From: Treponema socranskii subsp. socranskii VPI DR56BR1116 = ATCC 35536
GTDB taxonomy: Bacteria > Spirochaetota > Spirochaetia > Treponematales > Treponemataceae
Length of the DNA: 64,000 bases
Direction: 5' to 3'
NCBI RefSeq assembly: GCF_000468115.1
Contig: NZ_AVQI01000080.1
Span: 1 to 64,000, forward strand
Shown here: piece by piece, positions 15,292 through 24,624 of the stretch
Layout: each line of letters starts with the position of its first letter
Position numbering within the stretch: position 1 is the stretch's first letter
The notes under the pieces: generated by a model
The model's database searches: none
What the model saw: the letters and a program-made list of their open reading frames with translations, nothing else
What the model was told of the DNA's origin: nothing
Program-made: the position numbers and the translations under genes

Positions 15292-16119
15292 TCAATATTC
15301 GGGCGGAAGGGCTCCGAGTTCGTCGAACGAAAACACCGGCCCGTCTTTGCATACGTATTTGTCGCCGATATTGCACCTGCCGCATTTTCCGATGCCGCAT
15401 TTCATACGCATCTCCATCGTCGTAAATATCTGCGTATCTTTAAAGCCGAGCTCTTTGAGTCCGGCGAGCGTCAAGTGAATGAGGATGGGCGGACCGCACA
15501 TGATCGCCGTCATACTCGTGTCGGGGTTGAGCTCTTTGACATAGGGCGGCACAAAACCGACGTGACCGTCCCAATCGTCTTGAGCTTTATCGATCGTCAA
15601 ATATACGGTAAAGTCCGGAGCTTTCATCCACTCTTCGGTGATCTCTTTGTACGCGACGAGATCCTGTTTCGAGCGCGAACCGTAAACGATCGTCACTTTG
15701 CCGTAATCGCTTCGGTGAGAACGGACGTAGTTGATAACGCTTCGAAGCGGAGCGAGACCTATACCGCCTGCGACAAAGAGCAAGTCTTTGCCTTTAAAAA
15801 CGGTGTCGACGGGAAAGCCGTTTCCGAGCGGACCTCTCACACCTATCTCCTGTCCTTTTTCGGCCGCATGCAGCCACGACGTGACGCATCCGCATTTTTT
15901 TATGCTGAACTCCTGATATGCTTCGACCGTCGGAGAAGACGTTATCGAAATCATGGAATCCCCGACGCCCGGAACGGAGAGTATCGCGCACTGACCCGGC
16001 TTGTGGTAAAACAATTTTTTCCCGTCGCGTCCGACCACGCGGAAAGTCTTTACGTCTCCCGTCTCATCGCGTATGTCGGTGATCACGCCGATGTACGGAA
16101 TCAACATATCATTTTCCAT
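15292..16119 (-). CDS. flxA: FAD/NAD(P)H-binding oxidoreductase subunit FlxA/HdrF-like
   Basis: The 275 residues form a ferredoxin-NADP reductase fold with a C-terminal [2Fe-2S] motif. The FAD side is marked by KPGQCAILSVPG and ISITSSP, the NAD side by LLFVAGGIGLAPLRSVI and IMCGPP, and the cluster by CGIGKCGRCNIGDKYVC. The protein would oxidise NADH or NADPH and feed the iron-sulfur subunits. GGAGG stands 6 nt before the ATG at 16119, which lies inside the end of the upstream gene (11-nt overlap). AsrB and PyrK are relatives, but the Hdr context favours FlxA. Confidence 0.82.
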   Translation of the reverse strand: MENDMLIPYIGVITDIRDETGDVKTFRVVGRDGKKLFYHKPGQCAILSVPGVGDSMISITSSPTVEAYQEFSIKKCGCVTSWLHAAEKGQEIGVRGPLGNGFPVDTVFKGKDLLFVAGGIGLAPLRSVINYVRSHRSDYGKVTIVYGSRSKQDLVAYKEITEEWMKAPDFTVYLTIDKAQDDWDGHVGFVPPYVKELNPDTSMTAIMCGPPILIHLTLAGLKELGFKDTQIFTTMEMRMKCGIGKCGRCNIGDKYVCKDGPVFSFDELGALPPEY

Positions 16120-17176
16120 CGTGTACCTCCGGCTTTTCGATTCGGGTGTCGTCGTTTATCGTTTTCATAACTTTTACGATGTTCATGCGGATGGGGCAGC
16201 TTTCAAGACAGCGCCCGCAGCCGACGCAGCTGTAAACGCCGCCGTGATCCATCGGATAATACACGAGCTTGTGCATAAAGCGCTGACGGAAGCGCTCCTT
16301 TTGCGTGTGCCGCGGATTTTCGGCCGCCATCTTCGTAAAGTCCGAAAACATACAGCTGTCCCAGCAGCGAAACTGCCGTATGCCGCATCCGGTATCGAAA
16401 CTCCTGATGTCAAAACACATGCACGTCGGACACACGTATGTACAAGTGCCGCAGCCCAAGCACGCTTCCGAAAGGTTTTCCCACACCGACAGATTGAAAA
16501 TCGAAAGCATGTTTTCGCCGCGAAATTTCGAAAGGTCGATATCGACAAAAGGCAGTTTGTCGATTTTTTCCCGCGTCGCCTTTTGCTGTTTTTCGACGAT
16601 ATCCGCGCCGCTCTCGCTCGTCATGCTTTTGATGATTTCGATAAACGCGTCTCCCTTTTCAGTGTTTGCGCGAAAAAAGACGTTTCCGTCGGCGATCCAC
16701 GCGCTCGCATCTCCTTGCGGCTCGGCCGCATCGATGCCGTAGAGTTTACAAAAACAGGTTTCTTTCGGTTCCGAACAGGCGAGCGTGACGACGGTGCCGT
16801 GTTCTCGCCGCGTTTTGTAGTAGGTATCGACCGGCTCCATATTGATGTACACGTCGTCGACGATCGCAAAACTCGCAGCGTCGCACGCGCGTACGCCGAA
16901 AACGACAAAGTCTTCCGATTCGGTACGCGGATCTTCGACTTCGATTTTTTTGCCCGAAAGCTTGTAGTGCACGAGGTTTTCGATTTTCGGAAAGAAAAAA
17001 TCTTTTGCCGATCTCACCGTTTTAAGCTCGGACGAAAGGACGGCGCCTTTTTCCCAGCGTTTAAAATCGGCTTTACCCGATGCGTCGTCTACGGGAATAT
17101 ACAGCGCTTCCTTTTGTGCGATGAGGGCAAAGAGCTCGTCGAGTTTTTCAAACGGCAGCGATACGAAAGTTCTCAT
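16109..17176 (-). CDS. flxB: 4Fe-4S dicluster subunit FlxB-like
   Basis: The 355 residues carry an N-terminal region related to sulfite-reductase/hydrogenase electron-transfer subunits (FVVFGVRACDAASF, about residue 88). They also carry two ferredoxin motifs, CLGCGTCTYVCPTCMC (about 240) and CVGCGRCLESCP (about 321). The family binds [4Fe-4S] clusters and relays electrons between the NADH-oxidising subunit and HdrA. ATGA overlap joins it to the upstream gene, so expression is coupled. Confidence 0.8.
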   Translation of the reverse strand: MRTFVSLPFEKLDELFALIAQKEALYIPVDDASGKADFKRWEKGAVLSSELKTVRSAKDFFFPKIENLVHYKLSGKKIEVEDPRTESEDFVVFGVRACDAASFAIVDDVYINMEPVDTYYKTRREHGTVVTLACSEPKETCFCKLYGIDAAEPQGDASAWIADGNVFFRANTEKGDAFIEIIKSMTSESGADIVEKQQKATREKIDKLPFVDIDLSKFRGENMLSIFNLSVWENLSEACLGCGTCTYVCPTCMCFDIRSFDTGCGIRQFRCWDSCMFSDFTKMAAENPRHTQKERFRQRFMHKLVYYPMDHGGVYSCVGCGRCLESCPIRMNIVKVMKTINDDTRIEKPEVHDGK

Positions 17177-18147
17177 AACGTACCTCCCGAACGCGAATAG
17201 ATGATGCCGGGCTCCGCGTCGCTCGTCCTATACGTGAGCATCGGCGGCTTTGTCTCCATATCGCTTCCCGCCGTATAAGAACCGTAGAGTTCGTCGATGT
17301 CTTTAATAAATTTTCGATTGATGAGGTGCAGCGGAATACGCTGGGGACACACGCGCGAGCATTCGCCGCAGTCGGTACAACGGCCTGCGACGTGCCACGC
17401 GCGGATGATATGGTACATGCTCTCTTCGAAACTCGATGCGGCGACTTTTTGTGCAGCGCCGGATGCGGGGTTGTCGAATACGCACGTCGTACAAGTACAG
17501 GCGGGACAGACATCGCGGCACGCATTGCAGCGGATACAGCGCGAAAGTTCGTTTTGCCAAAACGCAAAGCGCTCTTCTTCCGTCATCGCTTCGAGCTTTG
17601 CAACTTCGTCGAAGCGCGCGGAATCCCGTACGTCTCCGTCTTCTCCGATAAGTTCGTCGCAGCCGATGTGTTTTTTGCTTTTGCACACGGCACAGCGTTC
17701 GGACAGCTCTCGTTTTTCGGAGTCTTGCATGCCGTCGCACGGAACGCCGATCGCGTATACGTCGCTTCTGAAAATGCGGTGTTCTTTCAGCAATTCGGTA
17801 AAGCTGTAGGTGTCGCAGGGTTTTAAAAACACGAGTATTTTCGCTTCGGGTTCCGCCTGTGTTTCGGCGTTTGCGTCTTTTTGTTTTGCAAGCGCGTTGT
17901 TCGTACGCACGGTATTTTTCGCCGTTTCGATTTTGCGCGTTTCTTTGACGAGGTATTTCGACAGATTCGCCGCGCTGTATTCGTTGTATACGAAGTTTTT
18001 TTCGACATCCTCCGCCGACGTAAAAAGCGAAGGCGTTACATCGTAATCGAAAAGGCCTCTTCTCCAGCCGAGCACGAGCTGTACGGTTTTATCCGCAAGC
18101 AGCGCTTTTGCGCGGCTTACCAATTCGCCGGTCATTTCGCTTTGCAT
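17173..18147 (-). CDS. flxC: 4Fe-4S subunit FlxC-like
   Basis: The 324 residues include an LVFLKPCDTYSFTELL-type segment, a mid-protein CAVCKSKKHIGCD Cys patch, and C-terminal clusters CIRCNACRDVCPACTC (about residue 204) and CTDCGECSRVCP (about 255). It is a paralogue in style of FlxB and related to coenzyme F420-reducing and HdrA-partner ferredoxins. The start at 18147 has GGAGG 7 nt upstream and lies 16 nt inside the end of flxD. The central Lys/Thr/Asn-rich linker (about residues 75-100) looks unconserved. Confidence 0.78.
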   Translation of the reverse strand: MQSEMTGELVSRAKALLADKTVQLVLGWRRGLFDYDVTPSLFTSAEDVEKNFVYNEYSAANLSKYLVKETRKIETAKNTVRTNNALAKQKDANAETQAEPEAKILVFLKPCDTYSFTELLKEHRIFRSDVYAIGVPCDGMQDSEKRELSERCAVCKSKKHIGCDELIGEDGDVRDSARFDEVAKLEAMTEEERFAFWQNELSRCIRCNACRDVCPACTCTTCVFDNPASGAAQKVAASSFEESMYHIIRAWHVAGRCTDCGECSRVCPQRIPLHLINRKFIKDIDELYGSYTAGSDMETKPPMLTYRTSDAEPGIIYSRSGGTL

Positions 18148-18680
18148 CGTAAATCCTCCAGCCGTTTGTTTTCTCCGAGCGCCGTTACCGTCTCGACGAA
18201 TTCATGCATCGTTTTGGCAAATTTCGCGCCTTCCGCCGCGGACACCCATTCGACTCTCGTCCTTCCTTTTTCGATGCCGAGGAATTCGAGCATGGAAAAG
18301 AGGAGCGTCATACGCCGCCTCGCAAAATAGTTGCCGCTCGTATAGTGGCAGTCTCCCGGGTGACAGCCGCAGAGGATGACGCCGTCGGCTCCCCGCTGAA
18401 ACGCGCGCAGGATAAAGATCGGGTTCAGGCGGCACGAACAGGGAATGCGGATGATTTTGACGTCGGCCGGATATTCGAGGCGATTGCTGCCGGCCAAATC
18501 CGCTCCCGCGTACGAACACCAGTTGCAGCAAAAGGCTACGATCTTCGGTCTAAATGCACCTTTTTTTTCGAGAACATCGTTTTCGGCCGCCGCATCGACA
18601 GTCTTCGGCTTCGTGCCGCTTTTCGTGCCGGCGTTTGACGAAATACCGGGTGCAAACGCCGTATCGTTTTTTACAGACAT
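18132..18680 (-). CDS. flxD: MvhD/FlxD-like [2Fe-2S] adaptor
   Basis: The 182 residues have a disordered first 40. The MvhD domain follows with FCCNWCSYAGADLAG, RIPCSCRLNP and VILCGCHPGDCHY. In methanogens MvhD links the hydrogenase to HdrA. In Flx-Hdr systems it links FlxABC to HdrA. It is encoded between hdrA and flxC, as expected for that role, and overlaps hdrA by 10 nt. Confidence 0.88.
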   Translation of the reverse strand: MSVKNDTAFAPGISSNAGTKSGTKPKTVDAAAENDVLEKKGAFRPKIVAFCCNWCSYAGADLAGSNRLEYPADVKIIRIPCSCRLNPIFILRAFQRGADGVILCGCHPGDCHYTSGNYFARRRMTLLFSMLEFLGIEKGRTRVEWVSAAEGAKFAKTMHEFVETVTALGENKRLEDLRCKAK

Positions 18681-20668
18681 AGCGCATCGACCTCCGCCAT
18701 GATTTCTTTATTCGTAAATCCTTTGAGATCCATCGCTCCCGAGGGACAGGCGACCGTACACGCGCCGCAGCCTTGACAGACGGCGGGGTTTACCTGCGCG
18801 ACTCGGCGCGTCACCGTCGTGCGGTTTATGCCGCGGAAGTCTTTATCGATATACGTGATCGCGCCGTAGGGGCATACGTTTTCGCACTGCGAGCAGCCGT
18901 TGCACATCGCTTCGTCGGATTCGGCGACGCAGGGATTGTTTTTCAGTTTATCCTTTACAAGCAATCCGATAACTTTGCTCGCCGCCGCGCTTGCCTGTGA
19001 AACCGTTTCGGGTATATCCTTCGGTCCCTGCGCGCAGCCTGAAAGATAGACGCCGGCAGTCGGGCTTTCGACGGGGCGGAGCTTCGGATGCGCTTCGGTA
19101 AAAAAATCGTTCGTGTCCATACTCGCGGTGAGCATCGTCGCCAATGAGCGCGCGGACTTATCCGCTTCGATGGAAGCGGCGAGTACGACCATGTCGGCTT
19201 TGATATGGACTTGTTTATCCATGAGCAGATCCGAGCCTTGCACGTCGAGCGTACCGTCTTCTTCGACGGACACTTTTCCGACCATGCCTTTGATATAGTG
19301 CACGCCGTACTGTTCAACCGCCCTCCGGTAGAATTCGTCGAAGTTTTTTCCCGGTGTGCGCACGTCGATATAAAACACGTAGCACTCCGTATCGGGGTAG
19401 TGGTCTCTCGTGAGGATCGCGTGCTTTGCCGTGTACATACAGCAGATTTTCGAACAGTATTCGTGACCTTTTTCCGCGTCCGCCGAACAGCGGCTTCCGA
19501 CGCATTGGACGAAGACGATCGTTTTGGGATGCTTGCCGTCGGAAGGGCGGAGCAGGGTGCCGCCGGTAGGCCCCGCCGCATTCATGAGACGTTCGAATTC
19601 GAGGGATGATACGACGTCTTTGCTTTGCGAATACGCGAACTCGTCGAACTTCGACAAGTCGATCGGATTGTAGCCGGTTGCGGCGACGATGGCTCCGTAT
19701 TTTTCTTCGATGAACATATCTTTCGCACCGTAGTCGATCGCCTTCGCCTGACACACCATCGAACAGACGCCGCATTTTCCCGACGTGAGCTTCATGCAGT
19801 GTGCGGCATCGATTGTCGCGATTTTCGGAACGGCTTGCGCAAAGGGAATATAGATCGCGGAGCGCTTGTCGAGATTCATATTGAATTCGTTCGGCACTTT
19901 TTTTTGCGGACACTTTTGCACGCATTCGCCGCAGCCCGTACATTTCGTTTCGTCGACGTAGCGCGCTTTGCGTTTTATCGTCACGGTAAAGTTTCCGACG
20001 AATCCTTTGATATCCGTCACTTCGCTGTACGAGAGGATCCTGATATTTTCATTTTGCCCGCATTCGACCATGCGCGGCGTGAGTATACAGGCCGCACAGT
20101 CGAGCGTCGGAAAGGTTTTGTCGAGCTGCGCCATTTTGCCGCCGATCGTCGGCTTCGCTTCGACGATGTCTACCGGAAACCCCGCGTCCGCGATGTCGAT
20201 CGCCGTCTGAATGCCCGCGATACCTCCGCCGATGACGAGAGCGCGCTTGGTGACCGGCGTTTCGCCCGCAGTGAGCGGTTCGTTCAACAGCACTTTTGCG
20301 ATCGCAGCTTTTCCGAGCGAAATCGCTTTTGCCGTCGCCGTCGGCATATCTTTGCATATCCACGAATCCTGCTCTCGGATGTTCGCTACTTCGAGCAGAT
20401 AGGGATTGATACCCGCTTTTTCCGCACACTTTCGGAACGTCGCTTCGTGCATACGAGGCGAACAGGAACACACGACAACTCCGCCGAGCTCATGTTTTTT
20501 TATCGTGTCGGCGATGAGATCCTGACCCGTCTGCGAACACATATAGGTGTAGTCCGTCGAAAAGACGACGCCCGCTTCTTTTCCGAGCGCGTCCGCGACG
20601 GCTTTTACATCGACCGTGCCGGCTATATTCGTGCCGCAGTGGCACACAAAAACTCCGATTTTCCGCAT
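18671..20668 (-). CDS. hdrA: HdrA, flavin-bifurcation-type electron hub
   Basis: About 665 residues follow the HdrA plan. An N-terminal Cys domain (VFVCHCGTNIAG, VVVCSCSPRMHE) is followed by a thioredoxin-reductase-like FAD domain (VIGGGIAGIQTAIDIADAG) with TLDCAACILTPRM. An inserted ferredoxin motif (CTGCGECVQKCP) comes next. Two C-terminal [4Fe-4S] motifs close it (CNGCSQCENVCPYGA, CQGCGACTVACPSGA). In characterised HdrA proteins this FAD splits electron pairs between a high-potential acceptor and ferredoxin. I place the start at the ATG at 20668 (AGGA 7 nt upstream). A GTG at 20674 overlaps the hdrC stop and is the alternative. Confidence 0.93.
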   Translation of the reverse strand: MRKIGVFVCHCGTNIAGTVDVKAVADALGKEAGVVFSTDYTYMCSQTGQDLIADTIKKHELGGVVVCSCSPRMHEATFRKCAEKAGINPYLLEVANIREQDSWICKDMPTATAKAISLGKAAIAKVLLNEPLTAGETPVTKRALVIGGGIAGIQTAIDIADAGFPVDIVEAKPTIGGKMAQLDKTFPTLDCAACILTPRMVECGQNENIRILSYSEVTDIKGFVGNFTVTIKRKARYVDETKCTGCGECVQKCPQKKVPNEFNMNLDKRSAIYIPFAQAVPKIATIDAAHCMKLTSGKCGVCSMVCQAKAIDYGAKDMFIEEKYGAIVAATGYNPIDLSKFDEFAYSQSKDVVSSLEFERLMNAAGPTGGTLLRPSDGKHPKTIVFVQCVGSRCSADAEKGHEYCSKICCMYTAKHAILTRDHYPDTECYVFYIDVRTPGKNFDEFYRRAVEQYGVHYIKGMVGKVSVEEDGTLDVQGSDLLMDKQVHIKADMVVLAASIEADKSARSLATMLTASMDTNDFFTEAHPKLRPVESPTAGVYLSGCAQGPKDIPETVSQASAAASKVIGLLVKDKLKNNPCVAESDEAMCNGCSQCENVCPYGAITYIDKDFRGINRTTVTRRVAQVNPAVCQGCGACTVACPSGAMDLKGFTNKEIMAEVDALCL

Positions 20669-20670
20669 AC

Positions 20671-21066
20671 TCACTTCCTATACTTTCTGAATGCGCTGAC
20701 GATCGCTTGCTGCGGCATATCGCCGTCGATATAAAACGGCACTTTTTCGGCAGCGAGTCGTTCCGCACCCCGCTCTCGTTCGACGACGGTGCGCACCGCT
20801 TCTACGATCTTCGCAGGTTCGACTTGGCGCGGACATCTTTCCATGCACGCAAAACACGACAGACAGCGGTACATCGATTCCGTTTTCAAAAGCTCTTCGA
20901 TATCGCCGGTTTCGACCATGTGTACGAATTCGTGCGGGTGATATTCCATATCGTCGTAGGACGGGCAAGTACCCGAACATTTTCCGCACTGCATACACTT
21001 GCGCACGTTTACTCCGCTGATCGAAAGTATTTCATCGCGGATTTTATTGAGTTCAGACTGCAGCAC
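20671..21066 (-). CDS. hdrC: HdrC, 4Fe-4S subunit
   Basis: The 131 residues carry two [4Fe-4S] motifs, CMQCGKCSGTCP (about residue 24) and CLSCFACMERCP (about 69), and DMEYHPHEFVHMV between them, as in HdrC. It connects HdrA to HdrB. The start is GTG at 21066 with AAGGAG 7 nt upstream, inside the last codons of hdrB (14-nt overlap). Confidence 0.92.
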   Translation of the reverse strand: MLQSELNKIRDEILSISGVNVRKCMQCGKCSGTCPSYDDMEYHPHEFVHMVETGDIEELLKTESMYRCLSCFACMERCPRQVEPAKIVEAVRTVVERERGAERLAAEKVPFYIDGDMPQQAIVSAFRKYRK

Positions 21067-21871
21067 GGCATTGCTCCTTGACGCCGAGCGCTTCGGCGAG
21101 CAGTTCGGTAAAATACAGAACGCTTACGTTTTCGCTGTTCCTGTTTTTGACGAGATTATAACGGCAGAGCGGGCAGGCGGTGACGAGCAGCTCGGCTCCC
21201 TGCGATTCGGCGTTATCCAAAATCTTTTTGCACCGTTTTTCGGGAATGTCTCCGCCGTCGAACATCGTGTACGCGCCGCAGCACTCGTTTCGAAGCGAAT
21301 AGCGCACAGGTGTCGCTCCGATCGCCGATATAAAATCTTCGAGGATGCTCGGATTTTCCGGATCGTCCATCTTCATAACGCGTCCCGGCCGCAGCAGGAG
21401 ACAGCCGTAGTACGCTCCGATTTTTTTGCCCGCAAGCGGTTTCGTTACTTTCGCTTTGACGTTTTCCCAGCCGACCGCGTCGCGCAGCACTTCGAGGTAG
21501 TGCAGCACCTTCGTCTCCCCGTGATAGGAGATACCGTCGTTTTTAAAATAGTTGTTGACTTTTACGATGACGTTGTCGTCCCGCCTCATATCGTCGTTTA
21601 CCTGTTTTATGACGTTGTGACACGCCGAGCATATCGTAACGAGTTCTCTTTTCGCATCCCGTGCGGCCGCAAGTGCGCGCACCGATGAAAGCTTCGTTGC
21701 GATTTCGTCTTTTGCCGGCGGATAGGTTCCGCCGCAGCACTGCCAATCGGGAATCTCTTCGAGCGTAAACCCGAGCGCTTCGGCCGAGGAACGGGCATAG
21801 CGATCCAAATCGAGCGCTTTGTTTCGAAGCGTACATCCCGGAAAATACGAATATATACGGTGATCGTCCAT
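21053..21871 (-). CDS. hdrB: HdrB, CCG-domain subunit
   Basis: About 272 residues contain the two Cys-rich CCG repeats that bind non-cubane iron-sulfur clusters in HdrB. They appear as FPGCT...WQCCGGTYP...CSACHNV and GAYYGCLLLRP...NECCGAYT...ACPLCRYN. In methanogens this subunit reduces the CoM-CoB heterodisulfide. No such substrate is expected in a spirochaete, so another disulfide or direct electron transfer to the FrdB-like protein is likely. The ATG at 21871 has GAGG 9 nt upstream. A TTG at 21877 is an alternative. It is the first gene of the overlapping run, 78 nt after fumC. Confidence 0.92.
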   Translation of the reverse strand: MDDHRIYSYFPGCTLRNKALDLDRYARSSAEALGFTLEEIPDWQCCGGTYPPAKDEIATKLSSVRALAAARDAKRELVTICSACHNVIKQVNDDMRRDDNVIVKVNNYFKNDGISYHGETKVLHYLEVLRDAVGWENVKAKVTKPLAGKKIGAYYGCLLLRPGRVMKMDDPENPSILEDFISAIGATPVRYSLRNECCGAYTMFDGGDIPEKRCKKILDNAESQGAELLVTACPLCRYNLVKNRNSENVSVLYFTELLAEALGVKEQCRAAV

Positions 21872-21949
21872 ACTCAAAAACCTCTCAATAAAACTTTTCT
21901 CCGAGCGCGTCGTGCTCTTTGCAAAGTCCGCCGCATCCGGCGCCGTGCA

Positions 21950-23341
21950 TCAACGCTTTACGCCCGCCATTTCTTCGGGATGAAAAACTTCGTCGAATTT
22001 TTCCGCAGTTAAAAAACCGAGCGATACGCATGCGTCTTTCAGCGAAATGTTTTCTTCGTACGCTTTGTGACTCGTCTTTGCCGCGTTTTCGTAACCGATG
22101 TACGGATTCAGAGCGGTGACGAGCATGAGCGAATTGTAGAGGTTGAAATGCATCTTTTCTTTGTTCGCCGTAATGCCCGACGCGCAGTTGTCGTTGAACG
22201 ACACGATCGCTTCGGAAAGCAGACGTACCGACTGCAAAAAATTATACGCGATAACCGGCATAAATACGTTGAGTTCGAAATTGCCCTGGCTCGCGCCGAT
22301 ACCGACGGCGACGTCGTTTCCCATCACTTGCACCGCAACCATCGTCACCGCTTCGCACTGCGTCGGATTGACTTTTCCCGGCATGATCGAAGAGCCCGGC
22401 TCGTTTTCAGGGATGTGTATTTCGCCGAGCCCGCAGCGCGGACCCGAAGCGAGCCAGCGAACGTCGTTTGCGATTTTTAATAAATCCGCCGCGAGCGCTT
22501 TTACTCCTCCGTGAGCAAAGACGATTTCGTCTTTACTCGTGAGCGCGTGAAATTTATTAGGAGCCGTGATAAAGCGCTTTCCGGTGAGAGAAGACAGTTC
22601 TTCGGCAACTTTTACGTCGAAGCCTCGAGGCGCGTTGAGTCCCGTACCGACGGCCGTACCGCCGAGTGCGAGCTCTTTCAATTCGGGAAGCGCGAGTGAA
22701 ATGAGGGTTTTGTCTTTTTCGAGGGACGTCCGCCAGCCGCTTATCTCCTGTGCGAATGAAATCGGGACGGCATCCTGCAAGTGCGTACGCCCGCTTTTGA
22801 CGACGTTTTCGTTTACCGCTTCGAGCTTTTTAAACGTCGATACAAGCAAATCTATCGCCGGAAAGAGTTTATCTTCGATTTCGACGACGGCTGCGATGTG
22901 CATCGCCGTCGGAAAAGTGTCGTTGCTCGACTGACTCATATTGACGTCGTCGTTCGGATGACAGAGCTTTTTACCCGCGATTTCGTTTGCTCGGTTTGCG
23001 ATCACTTCGTTCGCGTTCATATTCGACTGCGTACCGCTTCCCGTCTGCCATACGACGAGCGGAAAGTGTTCGTCGAGCTTTCCTTCGATCACTTCGTCGC
23101 AGGCTTTTTCTATGCACGAAAGTTTTTCCGCCGTCATCTTTTCAGGCTTCAGCGCACAGTTCGCGCGCGCAGCGGCTTTTTTCAAATGCCCGAACGCTTT
23201 TGTGATTTCCCGCGGCATCGTTTCAATGCCGACACCGATGCGGAAATTTTCATGGCTGCGCTCGGTTTGCGCTCCCCAATATTTGTCGACAGGAACTTTT
23301 ACTTCTCCCATCGAATCGTGTTCAATTCTGAAATCGCCCAT
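21950..23341 (-). CDS. fumC: Fumarate hydratase, class II
   Basis: This oxygen-stable fumarase interconverts malate and fumarate. The 463 residues carry the signature GSSIMPGKVNP (about residue 316), TGSGTQSNMN (about 100), SSNDTFPTAMH (about 138) and GRTHLQDAVP (about 187). It is encoded directly ahead of the Hdr-Flx-Frd run, so it plausibly supplies fumarate to it. Class II aspartase is the near relative, but length and motifs favour fumarase. Confidence 0.93.
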   Translation of the reverse strand: MGDFRIEHDSMGEVKVPVDKYWGAQTERSHENFRIGVGIETMPREITKAFGHLKKAAARANCALKPEKMTAEKLSCIEKACDEVIEGKLDEHFPLVVWQTGSGTQSNMNANEVIANRANEIAGKKLCHPNDDVNMSQSSNDTFPTAMHIAAVVEIEDKLFPAIDLLVSTFKKLEAVNENVVKSGRTHLQDAVPISFAQEISGWRTSLEKDKTLISLALPELKELALGGTAVGTGLNAPRGFDVKVAEELSSLTGKRFITAPNKFHALTSKDEIVFAHGGVKALAADLLKIANDVRWLASGPRCGLGEIHIPENEPGSSIMPGKVNPTQCEAVTMVAVQVMGNDVAVGIGASQGNFELNVFMPVIAYNFLQSVRLLSEAIVSFNDNCASGITANKEKMHFNLYNSLMLVTALNPYIGYENAAKTSHKAYEENISLKDACVSLGFLTAEKFDEVFHPEEMAGVKR

Positions 23342-23525
23342 CGCTTTTCCCCGTATAATTATTATCGAAAATTAATAATTCAATTTCGTATTTTATTAAA
23401 ATCGAAATTGACCGTTCGTTTCGCTTACCGATCAATGATCTGAAATGATTGCGGGTGAGGATAGTGTTCGGAAAAAGAAACCGATAATCGGGCAGCGGCG
23501 CAAGTTGTGCAGACAGGTTATTAAT

Positions 23526-23550
23526 ATCCCGTTTTCAGTAGAAACGGGAT
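23526..23550. terminator. Hairpin in the ldh-fumC gap
   Basis: ATCCCGTTT (23526-23534) and AAACGGGAT (23542-23550) are a perfect 9-bp inverted repeat with a 7-nt loop, 66 bp past the ldh stop. No T-run follows on the minus strand, so it may be an imperfect terminator or a processing site. The rest of the 23342-23615 gap is AT-rich and should hold the fumC promoter, but I cannot define it. Confidence 0.45.
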
Positions 23551-23615
23551 CTTCGTATTCGGCGCATTTTCCGATCCTGCGAACAGTCGTCCGCAATCAC
23601 ACCAAAGCACCGATA

Positions 23616-24563
23616 CTAAAACCGTATCTGTTTGATCACGTCTTTTAAGCAGTCCGCGCTGCGCCGCATCTGTACGATTTCCATATCGGAAAGCGGTGCG
23701 AGTAAGTGCCCGTGAAATCCCGTGCGGCCGACGACGGAAAGCATCGAAAGGCTTACGTCTTTTATGCCGTATTCGCCGTTCGCCATCGCGGAGACGGTGA
23801 GCGTCGTGTCGGCGGCGTTGTTGATGCAGTCGACGATGTGCGCGACCGAAATCGCTACGGCATAAAAGGTCGCCCCTTTGCGTTCGATGATCTTTCCGCC
23901 CGAGCTTCGGATATAGGATTCGACTTCTTCGTGAACGAGCGGCGGGATGAGTTTGTCGTTATCTTCGAGACAGGATTTATATTCGTCGACGGGAATTGTC
24001 GCGATATTTGCAAGCGACCACGGAATAAACGACGAATCTCCATGTTCGCCGAAAACGTATGCGTGTACGTTTTGCTGTGCGATGTGGTAGTATTCGGCGA
24101 TGCGTGCGCGAAGGCGGGCAGTGTCGAGGATCGTCCCGGAACCGAAAACCTGATTTTGCGGCAGTCCCGACATTTTGCAAAATTGATACGTTAAAATATC
24201 GACGGGATTTGAAACTATCACGTAAATCGCCGTCGAAGCGTACTTGATGATTTCAGGGATGATGCTTTTCGTGATGTCGACGTTCGTCTGCGCTAAATCC
24301 AGCCTCGATTGTCCCGGCTTTCGTGCGACGCCCGATGTCAGAACGACAATGTCGGAATCCTTTGCATCCGCGTAGGTTCCTGCATAGATGGTTACGGGGT
24401 CGCAGAACGGCGTACCCTGCCTGATGTCGAGCGCTTCGCCCAAAGCTTTTTGCGTATTGATATCGATCATTACGATTTCAGACGCGATGCCTTTAACGGT
24501 GAGCGAATACGCGATCGTAGAGCCTACTTGACCGGCTCCGATGATCGTGACTTTGAATGCCAA
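23616..24563 (-). CDS. ldh: L-lactate dehydrogenase
   Basis: The enzyme reduces pyruvate to lactate with NADH. Its 315 residues carry the nucleotide-binding GAGQVGST (about residue 9), the specificity loop ARKPGQSRLDLAQTN and the catalytic GEHGDSS (about 178). The Gln before Ser-Arg in the loop marks lactate rather than malate dehydrogenase. The start is TTG with AGGA 7 nt upstream. It is encoded upstream of fumC on the same strand and divergent from argS. Confidence 0.93.
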   Translation of the reverse strand: MAFKVTIIGAGQVGSTIAYSLTVKGIASEIVMIDINTQKALGEALDIRQGTPFCDPVTIYAGTYADAKDSDIVVLTSGVARKPGQSRLDLAQTNVDITKSIIPEIIKYASTAIYVIVSNPVDILTYQFCKMSGLPQNQVFGSGTILDTARLRARIAEYYHIAQQNVHAYVFGEHGDSSFIPWSLANIATIPVDEYKSCLEDNDKLIPPLVHEEVESYIRSSGGKIIERKGATFYAVAISVAHIVDCINNAADTTLTVSAMANGEYGIKDVSLSMLSVVGRTGFHGHLLAPLSDMEIVQMRRSADCLKDVIKQIRF

Positions 24564-24624
24564 TTTTTGTTCCTCTGCACTGCTACTTTGCTACAGCAAG
24601 TCTTGTATGGGGATTGCTCCCTCT

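Noticed and set aside
14737-16170. 477-codon plus-strand frame
   Set aside because: It is antisense to the FrdB-like and FlxA genes, which carry clear cofactor motifs.
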